Shown here piece by piece: positions 44,112 to 56,504 of a stretch of 64,000 nt of DNA. Position numbers and translations under genes: made by a program. Where the stretch lies: contig MU831867.1 in assembly GCA_029204225.1 (NCBI GenBank), positions 35,594-99,593 on the forward strand, read 5' to 3'. The DNA is from Diphasiastrum complanatum (taxonomy: Eukaryota > Streptophyta > Lycopodiopsida > Lycopodiales > Lycopodiaceae). Every line of letters begins with the position of its first letter. Within the stretch, counting starts at the first letter, position 1. Under the pieces are notes generated by a model that saw only the letters and a list, made by a program, of their open reading frames with translations, did no database searches and was not told where the DNA came from.

Positions 44112-44154
<43 letters not shown>
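44112..44154. repeat. (CT)n microsatellite
   Basis: Forty-three bp of CT. It follows GGGAGGGC-type short repeats at 44041-44110. Confidence 0.95.
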
Positions 44155-44157
<3 letters not shown>

Positions 44158-44639
44158 CGCACACGTGCACGCGCACACACACACCATCGGCCGCCCGCCC
44201 ACCATCGGCAGGCCTACTTCGTTATATCATAGTTGCATGCCTCATCCCGGAACGCATCTCGGAACACGTCCCAGAACATGTTCGGGATTTTGTCCCGGAA
44301 TGCCTTTTTTTTTTTTCTTTTTTGCCAATATGGGTATTAGATGGCTGCATTTTTTATGGGGAGTTTCAATATAATTTTTGCAAATGTTTTTATACATTGC
44401 AGAAGTAGGATTTTGTTGAATACTAGGTGTTAATGGTTAACTAATTCATTGATTCCTGATGTGCTGATTAATTGATTCAGTGATGGAGGTCCACAATGAA
44501 GTTATTAGCAAATGGGAATACCGACATCGGTGAAATGGACTGTGCTCTCTCCCTCCCTCTCTATCCATCTGAGATCACAACAAACCTTAGGGCATACCGA
44601 ATCATGGCTGAAACCATACTGAAGAGATAAAAACACATG

Positions 44640-44642
<3 letters not shown>

Positions 44643-44684
<42 letters not shown>
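44643..44684. repeat. (CT)n microsatellite
   Basis: Forty-two bp of CT. Confidence 0.95.
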
Positions 44685-44686
<2 letters not shown>

Positions 44687-44977
44687 CCCTCCGCCCATGC
44701 CGCGCATAAAGGCCCCGCAGGATGCCTACATGGCAACGCTGCCCACGCTGGCTGCCAGGGTGTGGCAGTGCTGCCTGTGTGGCAGCGCTTGCCAGCGGTG
44801 CCGCCGCCGGCTCCTCTACCTTCGAATTCCTAAACCTACTGCTTTTCCCTCTTCTTTGTCCACTCAGAATTGGTACCCATCCCCTATACTCCATCAAAAT
44901 CCACCGAACTGTTCCCATCTTGGCAAGAAGATCAGTTCAAAGCTGATTTCCAGAATATGAAAATAGAACTCTGGTAG

Positions 44978-45430
44978 TTGAAAGAAACGGTTGCAATGCT
45001 GATTAAGGAAAGGAATATGATGCAGTCCAAGATTACACATTTGGAGCAAGCAATCGGCAACAAACAGATTTCAGCCTTTGAGTCTACCACCACTATGATA
45101 AAAGCATTGGAACAAAAGATTGAGCAGCAGAAGGAAGAAGCCCTTTCTTGGGCATCGGTACTAAAGCAAGGTACTAAACCTAGTGCTCCCATTACGTCAG
45201 CCATTTCAGCCACGATCCAGAGAAATCTCGGGAGCAAAAGGCTCTCAACATTAGGGTCAGAGGGATTCTAGACACACAGGATGTTGTAGTAGAGGCCAAG
45301 CGCTTCTTGGATACCACATTAGGACATTGGACAGATGGTTTGGACACGACGTGGAGGACTACTAGAGATACAGCCACGTGGATCATCCGTTTCACCTCCT
45401 TGGCGACTAAACGAGACTCTTTATGATGTA
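44978..45430 (+). pseudogene. LINE ORF1-like remnant
   Basis: A plus-strand frame with a heptad-like coiled coil (MKETVAMLIKERNMM, IKALEQKIEQQKEEALSWA) leads, after a frame change, into a block reading REQKALNIRVRGI and TWIIRFTSLATKRDSL. Coiled coil followed by a nucleic-acid-binding-type domain is the layout of plant LINE first open frames. Several stops follow. Confidence 0.5.
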
Positions 45431-45499
45431 AAGCTAAGCTCCGTGGCTTCAGGTGGAGGAGAGGAGTAAGGCCTTTCAGGAAGCTAGGGAGTCAGGCAT

Positions 45500-46350
45500 A
45501 TGAGTTATATACAAAGATGGACGAGTGTGTCGTTTTGATAGCACTTGTGATGGTTCCCATAGTTAGGGATTTGGGGTGCCCAGGGTTGGGAGCACCTCGG
45601 GGCCCCATCCACGCCACCTTCGGATTGGAGTGTGAAATTGTGCTAGCATGCACTCATCTTCTACTACAGGGGACCTGGTTGACTTTATTACTGGCTGAAG
45701 TAGGCCCGCTATATATGGACTTGTATTGTGGGCCAGGATATTGGTTTGTACAGAGATCTTTTTATTGCAGCATGTTATTTTCCACTAGAGTCTTCATCTT
45801 TTGTTGAGGGTATTGGATCTCCATACTAGGACCCCTCACTGGATATTATCAGATTTGCAGAGCGAGGGCATATTCTCCTCACTGGGGATTTTAATGCTCG
45901 GACATGCGATAGACAAAGTTCTTTGACACCACAGATCAGCTTCGTGTTCGTGCCCTTTCCAGTGATATACTTGGAGTTACCAAGACTTCCGAGGACAATT
46001 TGGGACCTATTAGTCCATATGGTGAGCACTTATTACAGTTTGGAGAGGCACATGAGCTAGCCATTTATAATGGCTTATCCTGTTGACCACATTCAGATAG
46101 ATATACATGCCATTCTCATAGTGGAGGACATAGTGTCGTTGACTATCTCATGGGATCACCATCCTTCGTCTCTAATTTCCATGTTTCCCCCACCACCCTT
46201 TCTGATCACTCCTTTATCTCTTTCGCTATCGGCCACCTTCCGCCCACTCATCCATCTTCACTACCTATGCTTACTCGGGCACCCAAATACACATTTGACC
46301 CCATTTACATCCCAATGTACCAGCAGTCCCTGGCTTCGCTTCTATTTTTA
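45500..46350 (+). pseudogene. LINE endonuclease (APE-type) remnant
   Basis: The plus strand carries GHILLTGDFNART at about 45870-45905, then LLQFGEAHELAIYNGLS, TCHSHSGGHSVVDYLMGS and TLSDHSF (about 46194-46217). These are the GDFN, SVVDY and SDH motifs of the apurinic-type endonuclease of non-LTR retrotransposons. Frameshifts and stops separate them. Reverse transcriptase does not follow. Confidence 0.75.
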
Positions 46351-48480
46351 ATTTTTTTTTTAAAAGCAACCTTAATGGTTCCCTTAAATGCTATAGGTCA
46401 TCCCTATGCTTGAATTGCAGTGGGTTCTTTAAACCCAGTCTTGGTAATTTCATCAAGAATATATTCTGGAAGAAAAATCATGAAAATGAGCAAACACCAT
46501 GGATGTTGTTAGTTGCTGGGATTTGGGATATTGCTTCCCTGCATTTTCATTTCTCGCTACCTGCGGTATGCAATTACCTCATCCTCTTTCATTGCAGTGA
46601 CAGTCAACACAGAAATCCTTCTTGAGTTTAGGAAGCTTGTCAAACTTCCGTTGAGGTAGGACTGTTTGGTGTCTACAGTTCTGCTTGATACTTCATTCTT
46701 ATTGCCTGATTCCCATTTATCACCCCATCCACTTTCGATGCAATTCTCCACGTTCTCCTCTTCCACAACGACCCCACACAACATCACCAGTACATTGATC
46801 AACATTGATCAGTACATATTATGATCAGTTTGCATTGAATAGGCGAATCACCCCAAACCCAGGTATTATCAGGGATCTGTAGGCTCCTACAGTACATTCT
46901 TTTCTATATATATATACACATATTATAATAATTTATATACTGTTTATATTGTATATACATAAAAACAGTACATACATACATATGTATGTACATATAAACA
47001 ATATATAAATTATTATATACTTTTTTTTGGCAATAAAACCAAAAAAAATTCAATATACCCTACACCCCAGGTAGTTTGTACAGTTTGTTATGACTTTAGA
47101 TGGTTCAGTATGGCTCCCAATCAGTGCATGTCTAATCAATGCATCGGCAACAAATATGATGCATAGTTTGCAAACAAAGGATCCAATTCAAAAAGTTCAG
47201 AGAACCATGATCAAGCTCTTAGGACAATATCTAACAACTCAAAAGAACATGATTGGGCCAAAGAAAGAAGAAGTGAAAATAATCAAAACTCTTCCTACCA
47301 ATCTTTCCACAATCAAGCTGATGATTTCCAATCTTCATCTGATCCTCATATTCTTGTGGTGGATCTAGTTCTTGTTGTTTTTTTTATGTTCCTTGGAAGT
47401 CTAAGAATGAATACACAAGGACTAAAAGAGTGGTACAATTTGATTGATTTGTAAGCTATGTATGCTATTGGCATCCAATATACAAGCTTTGTTGAATTGC
47501 AAAGCAAAAGTTCTTAAATAGAATTGATAGTTCAAGAATGCTATTATGATTGATTATAGTAACAAGAACCGTCGAAAAACATACTATAGATCCGTATATT
47601 AGTTCAAAATCCTAACAACGTCTCATTTTGAATTTAGATACAATAAGTGTCTGGGAGTCAATTTACCAATATGTGCATTCTTTTTAAGAATAAAGTTTTA
47701 TGGTCCCAAGTACCATAAAAAAACTAATCGCATTTTTAACCATGTTAGCTTATTTTGGCAAAAAATGATACTATTATGGGCATGATAGCAGATAAACTTC
47801 TATCCCTTGAAACCCGACAAGTCCAACCTGCGATGGCAGATGTTGGAGCAAGTTGGAAAGAACCCCAATTGATATTAATTAGTTTTTACAACATATTGGA
47901 CAAGCGGTAATTGAACTTCATGAAAGTAATAAAAAAAAGAGATAAAAAACCACAATACTTGTTCGATCAATTACAATCTTTAGCTTCGAACCACTTGGCG
48001 ACTGTAAACATAGGAAACCCAAAGTCGTGAAAGATTGGACTAGTTGATGATTATTCAAATTCCATCATTTGTGTGTGATTGCATGATCGGAAAACAAGCA
48101 AGGCAATCCTTCAATGCGAGTACCCATCAGACTAAAAGATGTATTGGGGTTAATACATTGTGACCTTAAAAGACCGGCCCCAACACAATCACTTGGAGAT
48201 CATCCATTGATAATTTATTCCTCTCAAAAAACTTGGATCTATTTTCTGAAGTATAAATCATAAACATTATAGTTCTTTGTTGATGTTAAGAACCTTATGC
48301 AAATTGAAACCAAAAAGACGACGAAAATCCTAAGGACATATACTAGAGGTGAATTCAAGTCTGGTAAGCTTAATTCATAACAACATACCTTCAAAATTGA
48401 TCTCCAACCAGAGCTTTAGAAGGTGCAACAGTGCAACTTTTCAAGAGGTTTATAGTAGATATTAGCGAAGTGTTGACATT
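46351..48480. other. No recognised gene; contains an AT-rich palindrome
   Basis: Apart from the inverted repeat at 46920-47020 I see no coding or terminal structure. Confidence 0.4.
46920..47020. repeat. AT-rich imperfect palindrome
   Basis: The arm ATTATAATAATTTATATA near 46922 is matched in reverse by TATATAAATTATTATATA near 47001, with the inner part GTACATACATAC / GTATGTATGTAC also self-complementary. It could fold into a hairpin of about 100 nt. Confidence 0.75.
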
Positions 48481-48690
48481 TAACAGTCCTTGGCTGTGAA
48501 AGACAACCTCTATATGCAAGTTCTAGGGAGTCTGATCTATTCTATGATGCTTACAAGGTTCAAAATAGCATTTATAAGAAATGCTTCAAGTCAATTTTCC
48601 CAAATCTCGGAGTTTGTATTGGAAAGGATCCAACAAGGATATTTTGATATAACCAATAAATTTAGCCAATTGATGAGAAGGTTCTATTAA
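48481..48690 (+). pseudogene. Weak copia reverse-transcriptase tail fragment
   Basis: A 66-codon frame with YMQVLGSLIYSMMLTRFKIAF is similar in layout to the copia segment reading LIGSLIWLTITRPDLSF in the intact element. It is strongly decayed and isolated. Confidence 0.45.
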
Positions 48691-49719
48691 CTAACTAATT
48701 GTCTATGGACCTTTATCCAACTCTACCTAGTTGCAGACAATGAGGAAAAATTTCCCCCCCTTTAAGAACACTAGCATTTTCCTTTGGATACATAAGTGTT
48801 TTTTTGGGATTTTGAAGTGAATTTTGGATGATGTCAATTGAACTTAGGATTCAACATATCCATTGATTATTGGCCAGGCTAATTCCCTTGAAGTTCAAGG
48901 TTCCACTATTTCATGTATTCTAGTGTTCATTTTTGTTCAGTCCTTATTATGGCGTGTGGTTGGATTAGCTCTTACTAGTTATGTAATTCACTTTCCTTGA
49001 TAGTCAATTTTGCTGGGGAATTAGCGAATCACCACACCAGAAGCATGTTGTGTGATGTGCAGAATTGCGGGAACTAGATAAGCTAATACGAATCATAGAC
49101 AATGTAACAATCAATCAATACAACAACGCAAATAACACTGCTGGAAGAACAGAACATCCTTTGTATTTTCTTTTATCAGAGTGAGTCGACAATGCGGTGC
49201 CAAATAGCGGCCTGACTCTCCTCTTACAATTCTATCTATTTCTATGTCTTTTTCGTCTCTCACTTTTTCCTTTTGACTATTCTATATTTATATTCCACTA
49301 ATGGGAATTAAAAGATAACTAGCTACCTAGTCATTACAAGAGAGGTTTACGCTAAACTATCAGCTAACTACGTATTAACTCTTGTAACGTTGCCTACGGC
49401 TGAGTGTGACATTTTGTCTCACAACTGCCAAGCTTCGAATTCGATAATTCGAATCGCTTGATAGTTCGTTGCTCGACGATTCGTTTCAGTGCTTGTACAC
49501 ATTCGACAAATTGTTGGCTATTCAACCGTTCGATGGTTAAATGTGTCGTTGTGTTCAGCTATTCCAACAAATTTTGCAAGTTCATAAGCTAATTTGTACA
49601 TAAACATAAGCATTTTGCCTTTTTTATCTCCATTCTTCCATTCTGCTCTGGGTTCTAATTTGATTTATTTGACAATATATGGCAAAAGACTTGAGTGAGA
49701 GTTTTACAAAATGCCACTA
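48691..49719. other. No recognised feature
   Basis: Spacer before the family 1 hAT cluster. TG...CA bounded stretches exist but no LTR could be confirmed. Confidence 0.35.
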
Positions 49720-50731
49720 GACAGACTATGCGAGGCGGAAGGCCCTTCTGAAGGGCTCAGAGTCGGTGATGGCAAAGGGCAGGGTTCAGCTCGTAAATCA
49801 GGCTGGCCACGGCCTGTGTGGCCTCTCTGTCCATGTGCGGCTGATGCGCGCAGCGAATGGTCTTCTGCACAAGGGCTCTCCCTGGTGGGCGACGGGTGGT
49901 GGACCTCCAGCACGGTGCACCAACCGTGACGGGAATGGACGATGACGCGACAGGCTGGGCACTGTGCATCGGCTGTAGACGTGGAATGGGGAGAGTGGGA
50001 TGCACTGGCAGGGATGGGTGCAACAGCACAGGTGGGGTGCACTGGTGGAGGGGCAACATCTGGCATGGGGTACGAAAACTGCTGGCTGAGGAGGTCATCT
50101 GGATGGGAAGGGAAGGAAGAAGGGATCTCTTCCACATCCTCGAAGGCCCCAGCAGAAGCATCCTGGGCCTGCTCGGGTGGCGAAGAGTCCATGAGAAAGT
50201 CGTAGACTGGGGGAGTGCGAGCAACAGTGAGTGGTGGTGGAACCGTAGTGGCAACTGGCGGATGCGATCGGACGGGATCCACCGGAATCTGAGCAGATGG
50301 GGGTGCGTGAGGCAGAACTGTCTGAGGGGGATGAGGGGCAAAGGGACCGGAGGAGGATGCACTCCCTCTCCTCGTGCGTGCCAGCCAAGCAGGCAGCAAC
50401 TCTGGGTCAGCCACATAAGGAGCGGTGCAAAATCGGAGAATGCCCTCCGAAATGGTGTTCTCCCCTGCCACGAGCCGCGGCCCGTAGGTGTGCAGTAGTC
50501 GCTGCCTGTCAGGGACGGTCATGCTGCCACAAGGGGCAGCATTCAAGGTGGCACCATTTTTGGCGCGTGCACCGAGCAGATGGCCTTTAAGGCGAGTGAG
50601 GGATGTAGCAAACTCGACGAGACAGTATCGGCAGCGCACGATCTTCTGACCGGTCTTGTTGGCCTTGTCGGCAACCCACCTGACAATGTCTACCTCGTCC
50701 CACAGACCGGAAAGGTTGGATTGCACCATTG
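49720..50731 (-). pseudogene. Family 1 transposase N-terminal part with BED zinc finger
   Basis: The minus strand begins MVQSNLSGLWDEVDIVRW, with a BED finger (CRYCLVEFATSLTRLKGHLL: C-x2-C, then H). A block ending CTAPYVADPELLPAWLARTR follows, then a long Pro/Ser/His-rich linker. The frame shifts near 49930, after which another frame reads REATQAVASLIYELNPALC, equivalent to the region just before DUF659 in family 2. The catalytic domain is absent here but is present, without the BED part, in copy a. Together they define the full protein. Confidence 0.75.
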
Positions 50732-51009
50732 CAATGGAGAAAACTAGGGACAAAACGCTGGAAAAAAAACAGCAGGGTTCACTGTTGGAGAGACGCTGAA
50801 AATGGGCGAAGGCAGCGCGAAGCAAGTCAGACGCAAGGCTGGGCAATGCGTGGGTGACGGGCGACGCAAGGAATCGAAGGCAAGCAGGCGGAAACAGTAG
50901 CGATGGCAGGGCGGAGGAGGGCAAAAAAAAATTTGAGCTGAAATGCGAGGGGGGCAGGTAGTTTAGGTTAAAAAAAAATTTTAAAAATATTAAATAATAA
51001 ATAATATAT

Positions 51010-51152
51010 TATATTGTGGTACCGCAGTACCAACATGGTACCGCGGTACCAGTACGGTCCCGCGGTACCGGGATCCGCGGTACCCAGTACCGCGGTACCA
51101 GTACGGTCCCGCAGTACCGGGATCCACGGTACCCAGTACCGCGGGACCTATG
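51010..51152. repeat. GGTACC-rich subterminal array, 5' end of family 1
   Basis: GGTACC or close variants occur about ten times in some 140 bp, often as CGCGGTACC, so many units are self-complementary. The outer edge is GGGACCTATG. Confidence 0.85.
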
Positions 51153-51166
51153 ATATATATATATAT
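51153..51166. repeat. (AT)7 between copies c and d
   Basis: Exactly 14 bp of AT. GGGACCTATG to its left and CATAGGTCCC to its right form a perfect palindrome, with two element ends facing each other. Confidence 0.9.
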
Positions 51167-51352
51167 CATAGGTCCCTGCCATCGCTACTGTTTCCGCCTG
51201 CTTGCCTTCGATTCCTTGCGTCGCCCTTCGCCCACACATTGCCCTGCCTTGCATCTGACTTGCTTCGCCCTGCCTTCGCCCATTTTCAGCGTCTCTCACA
51301 CAGTGAACCCTGCTATTTTTTTTCCAGCAATCCATCCCTCATTTCATCTGCA

Positions 51353-51898
51353 ATGGTGCAATCCGACCTTTCCGGTCTATGGGACGAGGTAGACATTGTC
51401 AGGCGGGTTGCCGACAAGGCCAACAAGACCGGTCAGAAGATCGTGCGCTGCCGATACTGTCTCGTCGAGTTTGCTGCATCCCTCACTCGCCTTAAAGGCC
51501 ATCTGCTCGGTGCACGCGCCAAAAATGGTGCCACCTTGAATGCTGCCCCTTGTGGCAGCATGATCGTCCCCGACAGGCAGCGACTACTGGACACCTACGG
51601 GCCGCGGCTCGTGGCAGGGGAGAACACCATTTCGGAGGGCATTCTCCGATTTTGCACCGCTCCTTATGTGGCTGACCCAGAGTTGTTGCCTGCTTGGCTA
51701 CGAGCTGGAGCAGGTGTTGCTGGTTTGGCTTGCTTGGGGGCTGATGCGGAGGCAGATTGGGATGATGTTAGTGACGAGTCCTCTTCTGATACACAGCCCA
51801 TGCCAGCTCCAGACAGGCACAGATATCGGCTGCGAGAGTCAGCCCGGGGCCCTGAGTTGTCTCCAGAGCATTCGTCTGAGTCAGAGCCAGAGCATTGA
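51353..51898 (+). CDS. BED-finger protein fused to the transposase tail (deletion product)
   Basis: A 182-codon frame begins MVQSDLSGLWDEVDIVRR and carries the whole BED finger (CRYCLVEFAASLTRLKGHLL) up to VADPELLPAWL. It then passes in frame into the distal tail (RAGAGVAGLACLGADAEAD, acidic, ending LSPEHSSESEPEH). The joint lies near 51698. DUF659 and hAT domains and the AT-hook-like segment are gone. No stop interrupts it, although the open frame also extends 339 bases upstream of this start. I chose 51353 because copy c has the same start and leader. Keeping DNA binding without catalysis is the form of known transposition repressors such as P-element KP protein. Repression here is inference. 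Confidence 0.75.
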   Translation: MVQSDLSGLWDEVDIVRRVADKANKTGQKIVRCRYCLVEFAASLTRLKGHLLGARAKNGATLNAAPCGSMIVPDRQRLLDTYGPRLVAGENTISEGILRFCTAPYVADPELLPAWLRAGAGVAGLACLGADAEADWDDVSDESSSDTQPMPAPDRHRYRLRESARGPELSPEHSSESEPEH

Positions 51899-52382
51899 TT
51901 GTGGCTCTGTTGTTTTATTTTTAGCAGTTTCACATCATGTTCCATGTTTGGCGACCAGATAGTCGAACACTGTATTCAGGCCATTTTACATATTATATTC
52001 AGTGTTGGACGTATTCTATTCACTGCACAATCTGTATTTGTCAACTTGTAATTGTGATGTTCTACTTGCAGTTTTACTTCAAATGGTGTGTGCGTGTTTT
52101 CAATTAGTTTTCACTACAGAGATTGAGAGCATATGCAGAACACAGAAATACAACCCCCCTGATAGCATTTCATAAACACATACATCAGATTGCAATACAC
52201 AAGGCACGCATTGCACGAAAAACACACCGTACAGTAATTCATCAGATGTATCAAAATAACAATACGTATTCCCGCCACAAACGGCTGGGGCTGTTTTTTA
52301 CACTGTGCTAGACACTAAATGTTGCCTCATCTACTGATGAACATTACATAACAACAGTCAGCCACATACGGCTAGACCCCAT

Positions 52383-52736
52383 CTACGCTAAACATTCCAA
52401 TGGATCCTCCACTGACTCCTCACCCTCGTCGGGAGCATTGTTATGTCGCTCTCGCTCTGCCTCCCGGTTACCCCGAGCTGCCTCCTGGCCAGCCCGACGT
52501 CTGGCCGCCCTTTCCCTGACCATGATGAGCTGCCGTCGTGTGAAGTTCATTCCGATCTGCTCATCCAAATCCAGCTCGACAGCGGGAGCAGGGGCCACAG
52601 CGGGGGCGGGGATTTGCAGCTCTGGGTGTCTCTCCCGAGTTTGTCGCAGCATCTTTGCAATGTCTGCCTCTTGCTTCCGATGCCTTTCGTTGTGCCTTCG
52701 CCCTCAGGCCTTGGTGGTATGCGCTCTGCCATCTCA
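52383..52736 (-). pseudogene. Family 1 accessory gene, copy d, deleted and frameshifted
   Basis: The minus strand begins MAERIPPRPEGEG and lacks a segment of about 28 bp present in copy b (GCCAGGAGGAAG through GATGTAC), which breaks the frame. The conserved part MLRQTRERHPELQ through LDLDEQIGMNFTRRQLIMV to GEESVEDP is still readable in another frame. It is convergent with the fused gene, as in the other copies. Confidence 0.7.
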
Positions 52737-52974
52737 CGACACCTTGTTTCTCAAACTGGCTCTCACTGGCTCTCACAATGCCTCTCACAATAACTCTCAC
52801 AATGCCTCTCACAGCCTCTCTCTCACAGCCTCTCACTGGCTCTCACAGCCTCGCGAGTGCCTATTTAACCCCACAGCCTGTTCCCCCATGTGCAGTTGTT
52901 GATGATCCCTCCATGTGCCCTTGTACTTGTCCCCATTAATTGTGATGTGCCAATGTACCTGCTCCATGTACCTG

Positions 52975-53250
52975 TACCACATGCTGCACTCCGATTGGGT
53001 CCGTGGTCTGCTCCCCCACAGTGCCCATGTGACGGTGTACCTGTCCGGATTTGTCCCATGTGCCTCTGTACCTGCCCCCATGTGATGCTCCCCCCCTGTG
53101 TTGGTCTCCCATTGGACCCATGGTCTGCTCACCCACAGTGCCCATGTGCTTCTATACTTGCCCCCATGTGATCCTACCCCCCTGTGTTGATCTCCCATTG
53201 GCCCCTCGGTCTGCTCACCTGCAGTGCCCATGTGCCACTGCACCAGTCCC
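52975..53250. repeat. 85-bp repeats of family 1 copy d
   Basis: GTGTTGGTCTCCCATTGG-type and GTCTGCTC-type words recur with an 85-bp period. The order matches the arrays of copies a and b. Confidence 0.8.
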
Positions 53251-53396
53251 CTGCATCGTGTACTGTACCCTCTTTTTTTACACCCAGAACCCCTTTTTTT
53301 TACTTTTTTTTGTCCTTTTTCGGTAGTTAATATGCAAAAAAAATCATTAAAAAATTAAAAAAATTAAAAAAATTAAAAAAATATATATATTAAAAA

Positions 53397-53490
53397 TGGT
53401 ACCGCCCTGGTACCGCGGGTCTGAGGGCGGTACCGTACCGGCGGTACCACTGATATGGTACCGGCGGTACCATACCAGCGGTACCACAGG
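53397..53490. repeat. GGTACC-rich subterminal array, 3' end of family 1
   Basis: GGTACCG and GGCGGTACC variants recur about eight times up to the terminus GGGTACTATG at 53489-53498. Confidence 0.85.
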
Positions 53491-53510
53491 GTACTATGAT
53501 ATATATATAG

Positions 53511-53839
53511 ATCTAAGGAAGCGGATGGCGGACGCGGACGCGAGTCCGGACGCACGTCCGCGTCCGCGTCCGGACACGGACTTGCCAGGGGTGCGTCCGC
53601 GTCCGGACGCGTCCGATTTTTTTTTTTTTAATTTATTAAAATAAAAATAAAAAATAGTTGCGTCCGGACCCCCGGACACGTGCGTCCGTACTCCGGACGC
53701 GTGCGTCCGGGGGCGTCCGGACCCCCGGACACGTCTATTTTTTTTTTTTACGCGTCCGACCCCACGTCCGGGGGTCAGAGCGTCCGGGTCCGGACGCCGG
53801 ACACGGACGCGGGCAAAACGGCCCGAACCCTCATGTCTG
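53511..53839. mobile_element. Small GC-rich non-autonomous element (A-type and B-type ends)
   Basis: About 330 bp between an (AT)n tract at 53499-53509 and another at 53840-53859. The left end is (AT)CTAAGGAAGCGG; the right end, read on the complement, is CAGACATGAGGGTTCGGGC. The interior is dense in GCGTCCG and GGACGC palindromic words plus T/A runs and has no coding capacity. The right terminus and words match family 2, so it may be a non-autonomous relative. Confidence 0.6.
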
Positions 53840-53859
53840 ATATAGATATATATATATAC

Positions 53860-55802
<1,943 letters not shown>

Positions 55803-56039
55803 TTAAGAATGAACTGAACTTTGAAGTCTGAAAATTGAGTGTTTACCTCTCACTTTGGGCCTCAACCTCGAAGGGCCAGCCTCGTCCAGTGTAGCAAGAG
55901 TGAGTGTCGTGTCAGAAGCATGCATGCAAGGGTCAATCTCATACCCTAAATGCGCCTTCATGCGTGTGGGCCCTCTCGTGTAATTGAGGTGGCAGTATCT
56001 GCAAGTCCATCTCTTGGTGCCCGATGTGCCATAGGCCAC
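55803..56039 (-). pseudogene. BED zinc finger fragment of another hAT element
   Basis: The minus strand reads GTSGTKRWTCRYCHLNYTRG and PTRMKAHLGYEIDPC, a BED finger (W, C-x2-C, H) unlike those of families 1 and 2. The frame has no ATG in phase at its upstream side. A CT array (GA on the sense strand) starts directly upstream at 56044, the same placement as at 42904. No catalytic part follows. Confidence 0.65.
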
Positions 56040-56040
56040 A

Positions 56041-56043
<3 letters not shown>

Positions 56044-56116
<73 letters not shown>
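56044..56116. repeat. (CT)n microsatellite
   Basis: About 73 bp of CT upstream of the BED fragment. Confidence 0.97.
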
Positions 56117-56120
<4 letters not shown>

Positions 56121-56504
56121 CCTCTAGGCTCTCTCTCTCCTAATCTAGTTTCTAGAATCAAGTATCTACACTCAAAGCCCTAAATTCTAACCCTAAACCA
56201 CAAAGTTCCAAGTTCCAAGTTCCAACTATTAACTAAATGGTAACCACTAACTAGTAACTACTAACCACTAAAAAAGATCAATGCTTATTGCTAACTTCTA
56301 ATTTTCTAACTTCTAATTCCTAACTAGTTGCCAAATCCAGCCACTAGGTACCATGATCATTGAATGATCAATGATCAAGATTCAATGAACAATCATTGAT
56401 CTTGAAATGCACATTGATGTTTGCACATTGCACAAAACATAAATGATAAAACACAATGCCCTAAACTCTCAATGAAACCATGGCAAATGCTATCTCCAAT
56501 GGCA

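Larger units (their letters stand above)
49720..51152 (-). mobile_element. Family 1 hAT transposon, copy c (5' half, inverted)
   Basis: Reading leftward from the terminus at 51152 (complement starts CATAGGTCCC): a GGTACC-rich array (51152 to about 51016), an AT-rich spacer, then the promoter region and the BED exon start at about 50728. The coding region runs to about 49720 and stops before the catalytic domain. It faces copy d across a 14-bp (AT)n tract. Confidence 0.75.
51167..53498 (+). mobile_element. Family 1 deletion derivative, copy d, both termini present
   Basis: A 2,332-bp element starting CATAGGTCCC and ending GGGTACTATG (terminal inverted repeats, 8 of 10 matching), with AT tracts on both outer sides. 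It contains a fused BED-plus-tail reading frame (51353-51898), the damaged small gene (52383-52736, minus), the 85-bp repeats (about 53000-53245) and a GGTACC-rich 3' end (53397-53490). The catalytic region is deleted, so it depends on a transposase from elsewhere. Confidence 0.8.

Noticed and set aside
51014-51352. Upstream extension of the 294-codon frame before the BED start
   Set aside because: The extension covers the neighbouring element's GGTACC array, the AT tract and the leader. The ATG at 51353 matches the start in copy c.
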